DNA of 64,000 nt from Chloranthus sessilifolius (taxonomy: Eukaryota > Streptophyta > Magnoliopsida > Chloranthales > Chloranthaceae), in contig CM037590.1 of assembly GCA_021018995.1 (NCBI GenBank), positions 73,131,597-73,195,596 on the forward strand, in the 5' to 3' direction. Below, piece by piece: positions 11,779 to 23,790 of the stretch; the first letter of the stretch is position 1; every line of letters starts with the position of its first letter. A model generated the notes under the pieces. That model was not told the DNA's origin and searched no databases. It was given only the letters and a program-made list of their open reading frames with translations. The position numbers were made by a program, and so were the translations under genes.

Positions 11779-11899
11779 TAGGAGCTGGGAAGGATAAAAC
11801 CTTCGGCGCTCTTATCCCTTACGTCGGAAGGGGTTGAAGACCCAACCTCTCATGATCATTTCATGATGCGCACAAAGGTTTTATCCTTCCCAGCTCCTA
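11779..11899. repeat. Perfect 25-bp inverted repeat with 71-bp loop
   Basis: Arm 11779-11803 is an exact reverse complement of 11875-11899 (starts TAGGAGCTGGGAAGG, ends CCTTCCCAGCTCCTA). It interrupts the leader of LTR D. It may be a tiny foldback element or a hairpin RNA source; the loop codes for nothing visible. Confidence 0.85.
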
Positions 11900-12403
11900 T
11901 AATCGTCCACAACCTCTCGCGAAGGAGATTACACAACAGGGCTTTATACAAAAGGGTTTCATAGAATTTGGGGCTTTCTTCCTCTCTCGCGAATTCCAAC
12001 CACGTGAGCTCAATGATCCTTTGTGGTAAATCAAAGTTTGAAGAAGAAGGTTGAGAGGGAGATCAATAACCCATGCTAGAGGTAGGGCTTTTTAACTTCA
12101 AGCTCTCTCTCTCTCTACAATCTTATGCAAACTAAATGCAATGGCTTATGTGAGAAGCCATTGCAACTTAATCTCTTTGGACCATGCTTCCTTGTGAAGC
12201 ACACACACGTAGGTGTTTCAACATATGGTTCGGTTTGCTTGTGAACCCTATACACCTAAGCTAGGTGCTAGTTTTATTCATACTAGTTCATTGAGTTGAA
12301 AACAACTCTAAGTGTTCTACCAAAATCAAAAATGGCACAATGTGCCGTACCGCGACGTGTACCTAACTGACTTACACGGTTCACAAAATTTGGGGATATT
12401 ACA

Positions 12404-13728
12404 GATTTACTATGGGCGCCTATGCTAAAACCCATTGATTGCTTGAAATTAGACGATGGAGATTGCTTTTCAACCCGATCTTCGACACAAAGGATCTTGA
12501 GATCATGGCGAACTTATCAGATGATCAAGATTTTGATTCCACATGGCACATATTACAAAAGGCAGCCCTAAACTCACGTTTGAGCGTGATGTATGCCATA
12601 TGAGTTTACGGGCTACTTTTTTATATCTTTGTCACGTGGAATCAAATCTTGACCACAGACAAATTTAAGAGAAGGTCATACATTATTTGGCAATCAAGAT
12701 AGAGCAGCTACATAGTATTATAATGATCGAATGGTCAAGAGAGACTTTTCATGATTATATCACCACAGTCCAATGCTTGATCTTAAATGATCCAACCAGT
12801 TGATCATGCATGATCCAACCATGACAAGTAAGGTCTCATTGTTGCACAAACATTATTAATTAGTTGTCACACCTAATTTAATAGCCAAGATTAAGCTACC
12901 ATAATTTCATCAAAGAAAAAGAAAAAGAAAAAAGATTATGATCAAATGGTCCAATGGTTGATCATGTATAATTCAATGATCGAAATCGAGCAGCCATAAA
13001 TATTATGATCCAATATCAAATCATATATGATCAAATGGTCAAGATTAAGCATTTTGGTACAGTTCATTGTTGATCAAACATACTTCAACCAATAAAGATT
13101 GAACCATCATTGTTGTATTGTTAATTATATCACTATGATCCAATAGTTCGATACAAGATCAAATAGTCAAAATTAAGTCACTATAACCAATTGCTGTGAT
13201 TTGATCCAATGGTCAATCACATATAAACCAATGATCCAGCTATAATCACTTTATCTTCATAATCAAATGATTTGTTATACATAATCAAACAACCAAGATA
13301 AAGGGCTACAATAATTTTAGTTTTGTGATTCAGTGGTAGATCATAAATGATCCTTGGTTAAATATCAAGTCATCGTAATTTTATGACCATGATTTATGGA
13401 CTTAGTATATCTTATGAACTGAATGAAAAAATAAAAAATAAAATAAACTATCAAAAAGTTTAATGAAAATTTCTAAAATCTACCCTCGTAAAGGTTTACT
13501 TTTATAAATCCTTCCGATTTTTTTTTTTATATATCTAATAAACCCTTGTGCTTAAAACTTAGTTATCTAAATGCCCCCTCAACCTTAAATATCCACCTTA
13601 ATACCAAAATTTCCCTTAAAGGGGGAAGATTCTAGAAAATCTAGATGGATGATTGGGCCAATAGGCTAGTAAAAATTATATTAAAAAAGTAAAAAATAAT
13701 TTCACGCTAAAAACATTTTTAAGTCATG
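12404..13728. other. AT-rich intergenic DNA with degenerate GATC repeats
   Basis: No gene is recognised. From about 12720 to 13400 a loose 60-70 bp unit recurs, built from ATGATC, CAATGGTC and AAGATTAAGC phrases, with local palindromes such as TGATCATGCATGATC near 12803. From 13410 the DNA becomes plain AT-rich with T and A runs. It could be a decayed satellite or a diverged element. Confidence 0.55.
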
Positions 13729-14100
13729 CGAAATGGCCCAAATGCCCATCTCCTTCTTCTTCTCCAAAAAACAAAAAAAGAAAGGGTTTTAAAGCAGCTG
13801 GAGCAGTCATTTTGGGTCTTGTGAAATGACCCAAATGCTCATCTGTCATCTCTTTCTTCTTCTCCACCAAACAAAAAAAAAGAGGGCTTTTAAAGCACCC
13901 GGAGAACCGCTGCTAGAGCAGCCATTAATTTGGGTCTTGCGAAAGGACCCAAATACCCATCTGCCCATCTCCTTCTTCTTCTCCAGCAAACAAAAAAAAA
14001 AGAGGGTTTTAAAAGCAACCAGAGCGGCCATTAATGGGGAAGAGGGTTTTTAAAGCAACTGGAGCAGCCGCTGGCGGAGCAGCTGCATAATCATCCATTA
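13729..14100. repeat. Three-copy minisatellite, about 90-120 bp units
   Basis: Units begin near 13729, 13822 and 13940, each containing GGGTCTTGCGAAATGACCCA-like text, a TTCTTCTTCTCC tract, an A8-A10 run and GGGTTTTAAAGCAACTGGAGC. Unit length varies by small indels. A partial fourth unit ends near 14090, next to the CACTA terminus. Confidence 0.8.
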
Positions 14101-14111
14101 ATGGAGGCGGA

Positions 14112-14300
14112 CACTACAAGAAAAACTTTACCTAGAGCTTTCTTCCTAGACTTTCACCGGAGCACGCGTTGGAGCAGTTGCAACCTCGCTCTCCTCTTTG
14201 GGTCACGAATGGGAGCAGGTAACGAAGAAGGAAAATGCATCTAGGAGGTGGTTTATAAAGCAGGGTACAAGAGTCATTTGAATTATAGATAAATTTAGAA
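14112..14300 (+). mobile_element. CACTA (En/Spm) transposon terminus, truncated
   Basis: CACTACAAGAAAAA at 14112-14125 is the canonical terminal sequence of plant CACTA DNA transposons, and the GGA before it could be the 3-bp target copy. Short subterminal repeats follow (CCTAGAGCTTTC, CCTAGACTTTC). I found no opposite terminus (CTTGTAGTG) in the window and no transposase, so only one end is preserved. The right limit is approximate. Confidence 0.55.
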
Positions 14301-14758
14301 TTCACGAATTTTGAGGACCCCAGAATATTGTGCGTCCTGATCGCGCGAAACTTTTTGTTCCCAGTCTTTTCCCTGCAATTATGCCTAGATTTTATTCGTT
14401 CTTGGGTTAAAAAAGATAGCACAAATTTTAGACATTGTTTTCACATCGATAAACAATTAGAAAACAACATAAGTACTATCTTTTTTTCTTTTTTCTTTTC
14501 GATGGGTGATTGAGGTTGGAGGGTCCTCACCCTTTCAATAAAATAAAGAGAAGATTACATACGATAGAAGATTTTAATTATATCTTCTCGTAAATGAGAG
14601 GACAATTATGAAGGAATCAATTCGACGTTACTTGCATTCCATCGGATGACAGAAGCTTCATTTAATCCATGCTTGGCAAGGTAGTCAGCAGTTTGGTTTG
14701 TTTCCCTCCAAATATGAGAGAACTTTATGGCTTAGAACTTTTGTCTCATATCTCGGAT

Positions 14759-17700
14759 CTATTCAACAACTATGCGATGTTTCCACTGAATATGGTTGGA
14801 TCCAAATATACTAGAAATGGCACTAAGAGAATCCGATTCTACGTGCAACCTCGAGAGGGCTGATTCATTGGCCACTAGTAGCCCATGAAGAATAGCAATG
14901 AGTTCAGCATGGGTGATGTCATGAGCATTAATAGGACCATGGAACGATGAGATAAATTCGCAATTAAGGTCTCTCAAAATTCCTCCAATAGCATAGTTAT
15001 TGTTAAGGCAAGAGGCATCTGTATTCAACTTGATTGTATCAGCATCCAGCGGCGTCCACTGTCACCGCTTAGGGGGAAGGTTCTAAACCAACTGTAGATT
15101 TCAGCTCATCTAGATAAGCTCATCAAAGTAGTCAGAATAAGTACAAAAGGAACCAGAATTAATTTTGATGGATATATCTTCAACTACCTTTCGAAGGATC
15201 AACCTTTTGTGTGTAGTCTTGTCTTCAAAAATTCTTTAATTACGTTCATGCCAAAGATGCCATATGATCGCAGAAAATGTTATGAGAAGCATAGCCGATC
15301 TTCAAGAATTTCCTTTCGATTCTTCAATGATGAAGAGCATCTCATCCTCGAGGCGGTTCTTACCACGGCAAGAAAAATGGAGCCGAGCAAGGATTGATCT
15401 CCACACCCATCTAGAAAATGGGCAACAAAAGATACATGATCATGGGTCTCCTGGGCCGCCCAGCAAAGAACACATCTAGATGGGATTTGAATGCCTCTCT
15501 TTATAATATTGTCAATAGTCGGCAATTTGTTATTTATGGCCAACCAAGCGCAGAAGGCATGCTTAGGAATACGGTTGGGATGCCATATCTGGTTCACCCA
15601 AATGACAGTATGGCAATGAGGTCGCAAGATATTACACGCAGAGGAAATAGGAAATTTTCCCTCAGGAGTAAGGTCCCATATAATTTCATCATCAAAGAGA
15701 TTAGAGGGGATCTCATGTGCTCTTACCTTTACCCAAGCCTCATTCATGCGTAGGGTACTCGCCTCCGGAAGGTTTCATTGACCATCCCGAATCATTTCAG
15801 AAATCGTAATACCTTCATTAATGCCTGATTGCATCATTAATCTACTCCCATATATACGGATAAGAGAGCCTTCCTCTAGCCAAGGGTCTTTTCAGAAGCT
15901 TGTGTTCACTCTGTTTCCAACCATGATGCAGATATGAGACTTGATCATATCCCTGACTCGCATGATTCCTCTCCAAGCCCAAGAGCAACTATTTGGTAAA
16001 TTGCATGTCCATATGTCTTTCGGAGTAACATATCTATGGGTGCACCATTTCTTCCATAAAGAATTCGACGAAACAAGATTCCAAAAGAGTTTTGCGAGAC
16101 CAGCATCATTCCAATCAGGGAGGCAACGAAGCCCCAATCCCCCTTCTTTAACTGGTTTACATATCCGCTTCCAACTAATATGGTGAGCCGATTGAGCAAG
16201 AGTTGGGCCACTCCAAAGGAATCTAGTAAAGAGACTTCAATCTCCTTTATGACTCTCCGAGGAAGGAAGAATATCCCGAACCAATAAATTTGGTAGCTGT
16301 TAAGGACCGTTTTGATGAGTTCAAGACGGCCAGCATACGACAATAAGCTACCCTTCCATCCTTTCAGGTGGTTTTGGATTGTCTCGATGAGAAGGGTGCA
16401 GAGGCTATATGACATCCACGTAGAGAAAAGGGGAACTCCAAGATACCGCAAGGGGAGCGATCCCTCTCTAAACTGCAGATTTGAAAGAACCCTAGCTTTG
16501 TCATTGCATCTCGAGTTGAATATAATAGTGCTTTTTGCTTCATTGACTTTGAGACCCAAGGACAAATAAAACTTGTCCAGAATATCCCTCAATCTGGCAG
16601 CAGAAGAAGGCTTATCTTGGGAAAAGATAAGGAGGTCATCAGCAAAGATCAAGTGCGAAACTTCAGGGGCATCTTTGATGGTATGAGGCTTGAACTTTCC
16701 AACAGCGACGCTTTCATCAATGGTACAAGTTAGTGCTTCCATAACAATGGTGAATAATAATGGCAAAAGAGGATCCCCCTGTCTAAGACCACATTGACCA
16801 GGAAAAAACCCATGAGGCGAGCCATTAATCTTTGCACAGAAGGCTTTCGGTCCAGATAAAAGGTGAAAGTTTCTAACAAGTTCATACGCCAATAGGATGT
16901 TTTCTGCGATTTTTCTACTTTTGATGAACGCAGACTTATTCTGACTGATAATGAAAGGAAAAACCAAAGCAAGTATTTCGGACAATATTTTTGTGATAAC
17001 TTTATATACAAAGTTACACAAAGAAATTGGCCGAAATTTATCAAGCATACTAGCTCCATTCTATTTAGGAATCAATTTGATGAAAGTAGCATTAACTAAA
17101 TTAGGAAGCTTATTCTTGGTGAAAAAGTTACTTACGGCCTTGATGAGGTCGCTACCAACGATGTCCCAATGATCTTGAAAAAACTCTGCCGAGAAGCCAT
17201 CAGGTCCAGGTGCCTTATTACGTGGAGACTTGAAAACGATACGCTTAATTTCCTCATCAGAGACAACTGCATAGAGGGTCGTAGCCTGAGAGGGGCTAAG
17301 CTTCATCTTAAAGGGGAGTTGAGGGGTGGCTTAACTCCCTGAGGGAGAAAAGATTTGTTTGAAGTATTGGATCGCTTGAATCCCAATCTCTTTCTCATCT
17401 GTTATGATTACACCAGAAGGAACCTGCAACTCAAACAGACTATTTTTTGCAATACGAGACGCAATAGAAGCATAGAAAAATTTTGAGTTTTTATCACCAC
17501 TATTTAGCCATTGAACACGAGCTTTTTGGCGTGTAAACTTTTCTTAAATTTGCAGTTCCTCAAGAGAGGCTTCCTTCTCACGTGTGGCCAACCCCCGGTT
17601 CAATTGATCTTTATCAATATCTGCCTGAATTTGCTGAAGTTTCTTTCTCGCTGCATCCGTACCGGCATGAACAGAACCAAATGAAGAAGAATTCCATGCT

Positions 17701-18566
17701 TTAATCCTCACTTTAAGGCTTCGAAGCTTTTTTTGAAGACAAAAAAACGGCTGGCCCTGGATCTGAACATTCCAAACTTCTTGGACAAGCTCTCTGAAAC
17801 CATCTTGATTGCTCCAAATACTAAAGTATTTGAACGGTTTGGGACCTGGCTTTACTCATTTTTTAATCATGATTAGAAGAGGGGTGTGGTCAGAGATCAA
17901 CGAAGAGCAGTACTCTACATTGATATTCGGGTATAAACTTTGCCAAAGGGAGTTAGTCAAAACTCGATCAATTTCGGATGATATGCGTCTCGGTCCATTC
18001 GATATATTGCTCCAGGACCAATAAAGGCTAGTTTGTCTCATATCTAAAAGCCCACATGAATCAATACAAGAGTTGAATTCTTGAAGAGCCGGATCATAAG
18101 TGGGCAGCCCACCTAATTTTTCAGTAGGAAATCTTACGGTGTTGAAATCACCTCCAACAATCGACAGATTGGAAATTGTAGTTGCAATGTTCACTAGGGA
18201 ACTCCATAAAGATCTACGATCACCCTAAAGATTCGCTCCATAGATAGCGGTGAGATTGAATTTGAAGTTATCTAGAATTCTCATGACTTCGCAATGAATG
18301 GATTGATTAAATTCCAACAGCTTGGTGATAGAGAAATTGCTCGGATCCCACATTATCCAAATGCGATCCAAGTGATGGGACTCATAATTATCAACGGTGT
18401 TCCATTCCCGACAGATGCATCTCTGAGCTCGGTAAGTTTTAGTCGATCTTAATCTCGTTTCACATATACAAAGTATTCCAATGCTATTCTTATGGACAAA
18501 ATTACCAACCTCTCGTTGTTTATCAAAATGGCCAAGGCCTCTGATGTTCCAAAAAATAATATTCAT
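14759..18566 (-). pseudogene. LINE ORF2 pseudogene (EN-RT-zf-RVT-RNase H)
   Basis: ORF2 makes and uses nicks for target-primed reverse transcription. The start at 18566 gives MNIIFWNIRGLG, the usual ORF2 opening. Endonuclease (18566-17856): WNIRG, CETR, GGDFNTV and SDHTPLL catalytic motifs present; an in-frame stop near 18225 splits it. RT (17306-15945): NKAPGPDGF, GLRQGDPL and FADDLLIFS are visible, but the protein jumps from FCAKI directly to NGSPHGFF near 16830, deleting the motif A region with the first catalytic Asp. zf-RVT domain (15747-15280): IWHPNRIPKHAFCAWLA and CVLCWAAQETHDHV. RNase H (15028-14759): NTDAS, HAELIAIL, VESDSL. Several frameshifts and stops lie between these blocks. 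Confidence 0.92.
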
Positions 18567-19000
18567 TAGGAAACTACATGGGAATGGATGGGTTTGCTAG
18601 ACCTGGGTCTAGTAACTGACGTGTCCGATGGCTGTTTGATATTATTTTTTATCGTCTTCGGATTATGTTTCCTGTGAAGCTTATCATTCTTAATAAGTTC
18701 ACTCAGTAATACCTCCTTCCTTGGACAAGAATTTTCTGCAAGTTCAGTGATATTGAAGCCCACCAAAGCTTGAGTAGATAAATTTACATCGGTACTATCC
18801 TGTAGAAGTTCAAACGGATTCGAACTCATGACCGGGGCTGGCAGAATTGGCTGCTGAAAGGATGCGGTTGAATGTTGCCTTTTCGATTCTTGCCTCTCAA
18901 GATTCCTATTCCTTATCTCGTTGGCACCATCTGTCGGATAGGAGACATAGTTTCCTGATTTGTTAGGTGATCTACGCTGAAATATGACCATATTTCGCAC
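18566..19000 (-). pseudogene. LINE ORF1 C-terminal fragment
   Basis: 144-codon Ser/Asn/Lys-rich tail expected to be the end of ORF1, the RNA-binding protein of plant L1 elements. No RRM-like or CCHC domain is seen because the element is cut at about 19000-19050. Its stop overlaps the ORF2 start as TAATG, a one-base overlap typical of termination-reinitiation coupling. The identity rests on position before ORF2 rather than on a recognised domain. Confidence 0.65.
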
Positions 19001-19010
19001 CCTAATTCCT

Positions 19011-19516
19011 ATATTTAACTATCTAATGAAAGCTATTTGACGACTGTTGTATAGTTTTAGTGATTTCAGGTGTTTCTGACCATTGGATCGTGAAAGAGCA
19101 TAAAAGAGGGTAATTAAGGGTTACACAAGAACATTGGACCAAGAAGTTAGTTGAAGCACCGAAATTCGTGAAAATGATTGATTGGCCGAGCATCACCCAA
19201 GAGAATGAAGATGTTACCTTTAAAGTGTCAATCGATTGACAAGAAAGCCAGCTCTTTCCCCTCTAATTCAAATTCGAATATTGTCACCAAAAAGCAAATT
19301 TGAACTCAATCGATTAAAATTGGATTCTCAATCGATTGAACCGATTATGGAAGTTGTTTTGCCCGCTCCCTATAAAAAAAGTGCTACGGTTTAGTGTTGG
19401 GGGTTCCTTTCTTTTAGGTTTTTCTCTTTGTAGATTGTTTGGAGGTTCTACATAGTTTTTCTTTACATTCTTTGAATCATAGGTTGTATTTAGGAACAAA
19501 GCATTGTAAGGAGAAA
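19011..19516 (+). mobile_element. Athila-type 5' LTR (element G), left part
   Basis: Promoter half of the LTR of element G, continued at 24309-25081 after removal of nested LTRs E and F (AGAAA target copies at 19512-19516 and 24304-24308). It carries three CAATCGATTG-type words (19211-19351) and a TATA box. The left boundary against the LINE is unresolved because no second G LTR exists here for comparison. Confidence 0.7.
19371..19380 (+). promoter_or_regulatory. TATA box of Athila LTR
   Basis: CTCCC-TATAAAAAAA in a GC-richer context, with a T-rich leader downstream. E is inserted about 137 bp downstream, i.e. in the transcribed part of the LTR. Confidence 0.65.
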
Positions 19517-20261
19517 TGTGACAGCCCGAATTTTCATAACCTCGAAATCCGTGCCATCAGCACGGCCTTCGAGGCCGTGCCCCGAGTTTCCTGACAAAAC
19601 ATTGATGTATATATACAATCCAAAACTTTAATTGAGGCATACGTAGCTACTTTAAATAAATTCTCAAAAATAATCAAGATATCGCAAGGCAGTCCTTGTG
19701 TAATAACCCGAAAAAGCACGTCAAACGAGGACCTCGGGATCCGTGCCCGATTGGTCCTAGGTTTGACCATGAGATAGTTTATTGATAAACTTATGGTGAG
19801 ATGAGCGAATGTGATGTGTGAACCAATGTAGAAGAGTGGAGAGATAGAGGAGTGTGTAGAGTGGCATACACTGATGAGTGTGTATGTGCTCCACACCGAG
19901 AAAAGAGATAAGATAAAAAGGGTTGAAAACCCTAACTTTCATGTTTTGGTGGTTGAGAGAAGTAAAGAAGAGAGAGAAAGAGAGAGGAGTAAGAGAGGAG
20001 TTATTGTGGGTGATTGGAAGAAGGATTCAAGCATTAAAGAGGCCGGATTTGACGCAAGGAACTGCTAGAAACCAAAGTCGAACCCTTGCCTTCCAACCCT
20101 AGATTTGAAATCAACTTGAGAGCTATCAAGGTAAAATTTTTGTAAATAAGATGCATAGATTATAGGGGTTAAGTTGCAGTAAAATGTGGGTTAAATCATA
20201 GGATAATGGCTTAGAAAAATAGAAGAAAAAGTATGGAAAAGATGGGAAGAAAACAGCTCGA

Positions 20262-20832
20262 AATTTGAATCGACAATTATTAATCAAAATTGGGTTTCGA
20301 TTAATCGAAATTGGCCAGAAGTCGAAGGTTTAATCGAATTGAATTTCGATTAATCGGATTTCGATTAATCGATTTGGGAATCGATTAATCGATCGAGAAC
20401 CTCAGTGGACCCGAGGTTAAAGGAAATGATTGAAAAATCGACTAATCGAAATGGGATTTCGATTAATCGATTTTGGTTTTCGATTAATCGATTTGGAATC
20501 GATTAATCAACTTGTGAAACTCAACTGTTCGAACTGAGGGTCTACTTTGCGAAAAGAAGGATTTCGATTAATCGAAATTGGATTCGATTAATCGAATGTA
20601 AACTCATTCGTCGGAATTTGCTTTAAGAAGAATTTCGATTAATCGAAATTGGATTCGATTAATCGAATGAAAACTTCATTATTGACGAGAATGGACTTTG
20701 CGAAAAGGAGAATTTCGATTAATCGAAATTGTTTCGATTAATCGATATTTACTTTCGATTAATCGATTTTGGAAATCGATTAATCGAATCAGATTCGATT
20801 AATCGATTTTGGAATTCGATTAATCGACTGTA
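20262..20832 (+). repeat. TCGATTAATCGA palindromic-word array, LTR F
   Basis: Roughly two dozen copies of the 12-bp perfect palindrome TCGATTAATCGA or close variants, separated by 5-40 bp of purine-rich linker (TTTGGAA, GAACC). Same word as in H and P. Confidence 0.95.
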
Positions 20833-22049
20833 GTAAACTATGTTGACTTTTGGTTTGACTTTAAGATTCTTGGGGGATCTTATACCTTCTTTATTGCATC
20901 CTTTGTGATGTGTTTCACCTGTGATATGGTACCATAGGTGATACGTGTGGACTAGTGCACAAGGAGTCACGTGGGACCTTGATGCATTGATCAAGTGAAG
21001 ACTTGAGGTAGGGAACACCTTGAACATGTACCTTATTTTGCAAGAGCATGTATGTAGTGATATAAATTTCCATTCAAATATTTTTACTGCTTAAAGAATT
21101 GTGAAAAGTGTGTGTGTGTGATATTCATAAGAGTAAACAAATGAGCCATCCCCAGGGGATGAAGAAGTAAAGAGAAAAGAGCATCAGGTGTGATGCAAGT
21201 GAATGGATACATCCCAGGGATGTATCCAAGGATTGAATCATGCTTGATAGGGCCTAACTGATATAAGATAGCACACTTACACGGTGAATAACTATATGTA
21301 AGGCACCGATATTTTTGTTATTTGAGGTTTGATAGGTTACCCCACCGACGTGGCGGGATATCCACGACTGACACGGCAGGATATCCGTGATCGATACGGC
21401 GGCGAAACCGTAGGCCAGTGCGGAGGCTTATCCGTACATAGTAAGTACACCCCAGGGGTGTTGATGAGATGTGAAACCCCCACCAATCCCTGTGAAAGGG
21501 GCTTGGTACTATTAGTATTCCTGTGGAATACATTTAAAACCGCTCTATATAGATGACGATGAAGGGTATCTCGTCGGGCTCGATGCTATATTGCTCGGGA
21601 TTATTTAAGTTGAAGTTTAAGTTTTGCTTTAGGCCTTCTCATCATTCATGATTAACTAAAAGACATGAGTAATCTACCAAGAATTGAAGTGTTTTAATTT
21701 TTCATCAATAAATGCATAGACACATCATGCATGCATATCATAGAATACATGTGAGTTATATTTTATATGTTCAATTGTGTTCTGCTCCCTATTGAGCTAG
21801 GATGTAGCTCACCCTATAGACTATCGTCGCGGTCCACTACTAGCAAATTTGCCGAGGCTTCAGGAGACGCCGACTGGTGAGTCGGACCTTGCGGCCGGCG
21901 AGGAGTTAGAGCCACCTCCAGAGGACTTCTTCTAGAGGACTCTGCTGTGCGACTTTGAGGAGTTTTAGTTGGATATTGTACGGCTTGGTATGTCAAGCCT
22001 GGTTTTTGATTAAACCTTGTGTATATGGATATCAGAGTATTCTTTTGGG

Positions 22050-22086
22050 CGAACCATCCATGATGATGGTTATCATCGATGGTTCG
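22050..22086 (+). other. Two-part hairpin near the 3' end of LTR F
   Basis: CGAACCATC pairs with GATGGTTCG around an inner ATGATGATGG/TTATCAT stem. It is equivalent to 36001-36038 in P. Confidence 0.8.
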
Positions 22087-23519
22087 GATCGGTTCTCCCT
22101 TCATGCAGAGGCATGAGGGTAGAACTGTCTTTTGAGAAGTATTTCTATGTAGATTTAATTTCCGCAAGTTGTTCTTATTTATTTTATGCTTGATATACCA
22201 GTGTTCCGTGCATAATTGAGGGGCACGGTCAAGACGATCGTGCTGATGGCACGGGTTTCGGGGTGCCGAAATCCGGGCTGTCACACCTTGTCCCATGCCA
22301 ATTCATGGACATAAGAACTTACCCAAATGTTTTAATGATAACAGTTCATCCTAGACGTTTTTGTCAAGAAACAGTATTTAAAACATTCGAAATAAGGAGG
22401 CTTGATATACCAAGCCATACATAATACTCTCAACTCACTCTCAAAGTATGCAACGGGTTTCCTAGAAGAATTCCTCAGGAGGAGGTTCTGACTCTTCTGT
22501 GGGCACGAAAACCGAAACCCTTGGATCAGCTCCTCCAGAAGTCTTTGCTGCCGCTAGTCCTGAACCTGCGACGTATAGTCTAAGGGGGTGAGCTACATCC
22601 TAGCTCTGTAGGGAAAGCAAAAGAACATATAGATCATCCTTCACACATATGTCAGTAATTCAACAGGCATAGAATTATCAAGAATCACTTATGGACAATA
22701 ATTTGAGTAACAGGAAATAACCCAATGATTTTGACCATTTCTTAGCATAGTTTTGTTTAATCTCCTTATTAGTTTGGTTGTGAATTTGGCCTAATCACTT
22801 AAATCTTAACTTAAGTAGTCCCCGAGCAATATAGCATCGAGCCCCGATGGGATACCCACCATCGTCGTCTAACTAGACAGTTATTATACGTATCCCCTGG
22901 GGATACTTCCCAAGCCCCTTTCTCATAGGTGGCGGGTCTATTTTTAGATCTACATCCCTGGGATGTGCTATGAATGTACGGATTGGCCGCTGTACCGATC
23001 ACGAATATCCTGCCGAGTCAGTCATGGGTATCCCGCCACGTCGGTGGGGTATTCTATTCAACCTTAAATAATAAAAATATCAATGTGCTTTACATATAGT
23101 TATTCACCGTGATTGTGTTAATTATATTACATCAGGCCTTATCATATCACTTCCGTTTCTCTGTTAGTTTTCATCTGCATCCCTGGGATGCCCCATATAT
23201 TTCTGTCGCACCCTTCTTTGTTTGAACTATATGATTTTTCGTCCCCTGGGGACCTCAAGACTTTCACGTTGTAACACACTCACACACCCTTATCATGAGG
23301 ATTCATGCAATATGTGACTATTTAAATAGGTTATACTACGCATATGAGTTCACGGGATAATGCACATGTTTCAAGAATGTTCCCTACCTCGACGAATCTC
23401 AAGGCACGCCCGCTCGTAGAGGGTTATAATGATCAAACCTACATTTCAAAAATAGGTTTAGAATAATCACTAGCGTCATTGGGGTGTATGACCCCCAAGT
23501 TTCTTGTATTCAAAAAAAC

Positions 23520-23790
23520 AAGTTCTGAGTGGTCACCAGACCTCGCTCGAGCGGTCACTTAACCTCGCTCGCGCGGTCACTTGGCCTCGCTCGAGCGGTC
23601 TCTTGACCTCGCTCGCCCGGTTAAATCGAGGTCGCTCGAGCGGTTAAATCGAGCCATCGAAGTATTACTGTGGACCCTCGCTCGAGCGAGCTTCCCTTTA
23701 GTTTTGGGGACCGCTCGAGCGAGCCCAGAGTTATACTTTTCTCTGTTCATCCTCGCTCGAGCGAGCCTTTTAGACCGCTCGAGCGAGGAA
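23520..23790 (-). repeat. CGCTCGAGCG palindromic-word array, LTR E
   Basis: About twelve copies of a word near CGCTCGAGCGGTC / CTCGCTCGAGCGAG. The exact 10-bp palindrome CGCTCGAGCG is best preserved here, and unlike the C/D array most CG positions are intact. Confidence 0.9.

Larger units (their letters stand above)
10135..12403 (-). mobile_element. LTR D (Tekay-like, minus orientation, 3' end trimmed)
   Basis: Runs from a two-part hairpin (10144-10184) to GATATTACA at 12403 (TGTAATATCCCC... in element orientation). Contents: acceptor-like CACAG/GTGCAG at 10391/10390, 18-bp tandem units at about 10940-11012, word array 11325-11605, donor-like TGAG/GTAAG at 11759/11758, an inverted repeat insertion-like block (11779-11899), CT-rich leader at 12100-12117, and U3 with ACACCTA/TAGGTG dyads. 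The last roughly 150 bp expected after the hairpin are missing; instead it abuts fragment C. No internal region follows on either side. Confidence 0.8.
14477..19010 (-). mobile_element. L1-type LINE retrotransposon, 5'-truncated
   Basis: Minus-oriented non-LTR element. The A-rich tail is at 14477-14500 (T/C-rich on plus), preceded by an AATAAAATAAAGAG-like 3' end. Reading leftwards from 19000: C-terminal part of ORF1, then ORF2 with endonuclease, reverse transcriptase, zinc-binding RT domain and RNase H. Premature stops, frameshifts and an RT deletion mark it as dead. Target duplications were not found, so both limits are approximate. Confidence 0.88.
19699..22285 (+). mobile_element. Solo LTR F (plus), Tekay-type
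   Basis: 2587-bp LTR, TGTAATAACCC...GGGCTGTCACA, with perfect 5-bp target duplications CCTTG (19694-19698 and 22286-22290) inside solo LTR E. No internal DNA, hence solo. Same family as H and P: dyad near 19866-19888, AAAAGAG leader, GA-rich tract 19968-19996, donor-like CAAG/GTAAAA at 20130/20131, TCGATTAATCGA array, GC-rich tandem module 21340-21410, hairpin 22050-22086. The acceptor-like site has lost its A (CGTCGCGGTCC). Confidence 0.95.

Noticed and set aside
15209..16569. Several plus-strand open frames across the LINE
   Set aside because: All are antisense to recognisable RT and zf-RVT coding sequence.
21814..22296. 160-codon minus-strand open frame in LTR F
   Set aside because: Antisense to the conserved LTR 3' region including the hairpin; the frame is not open in H or P LTRs.
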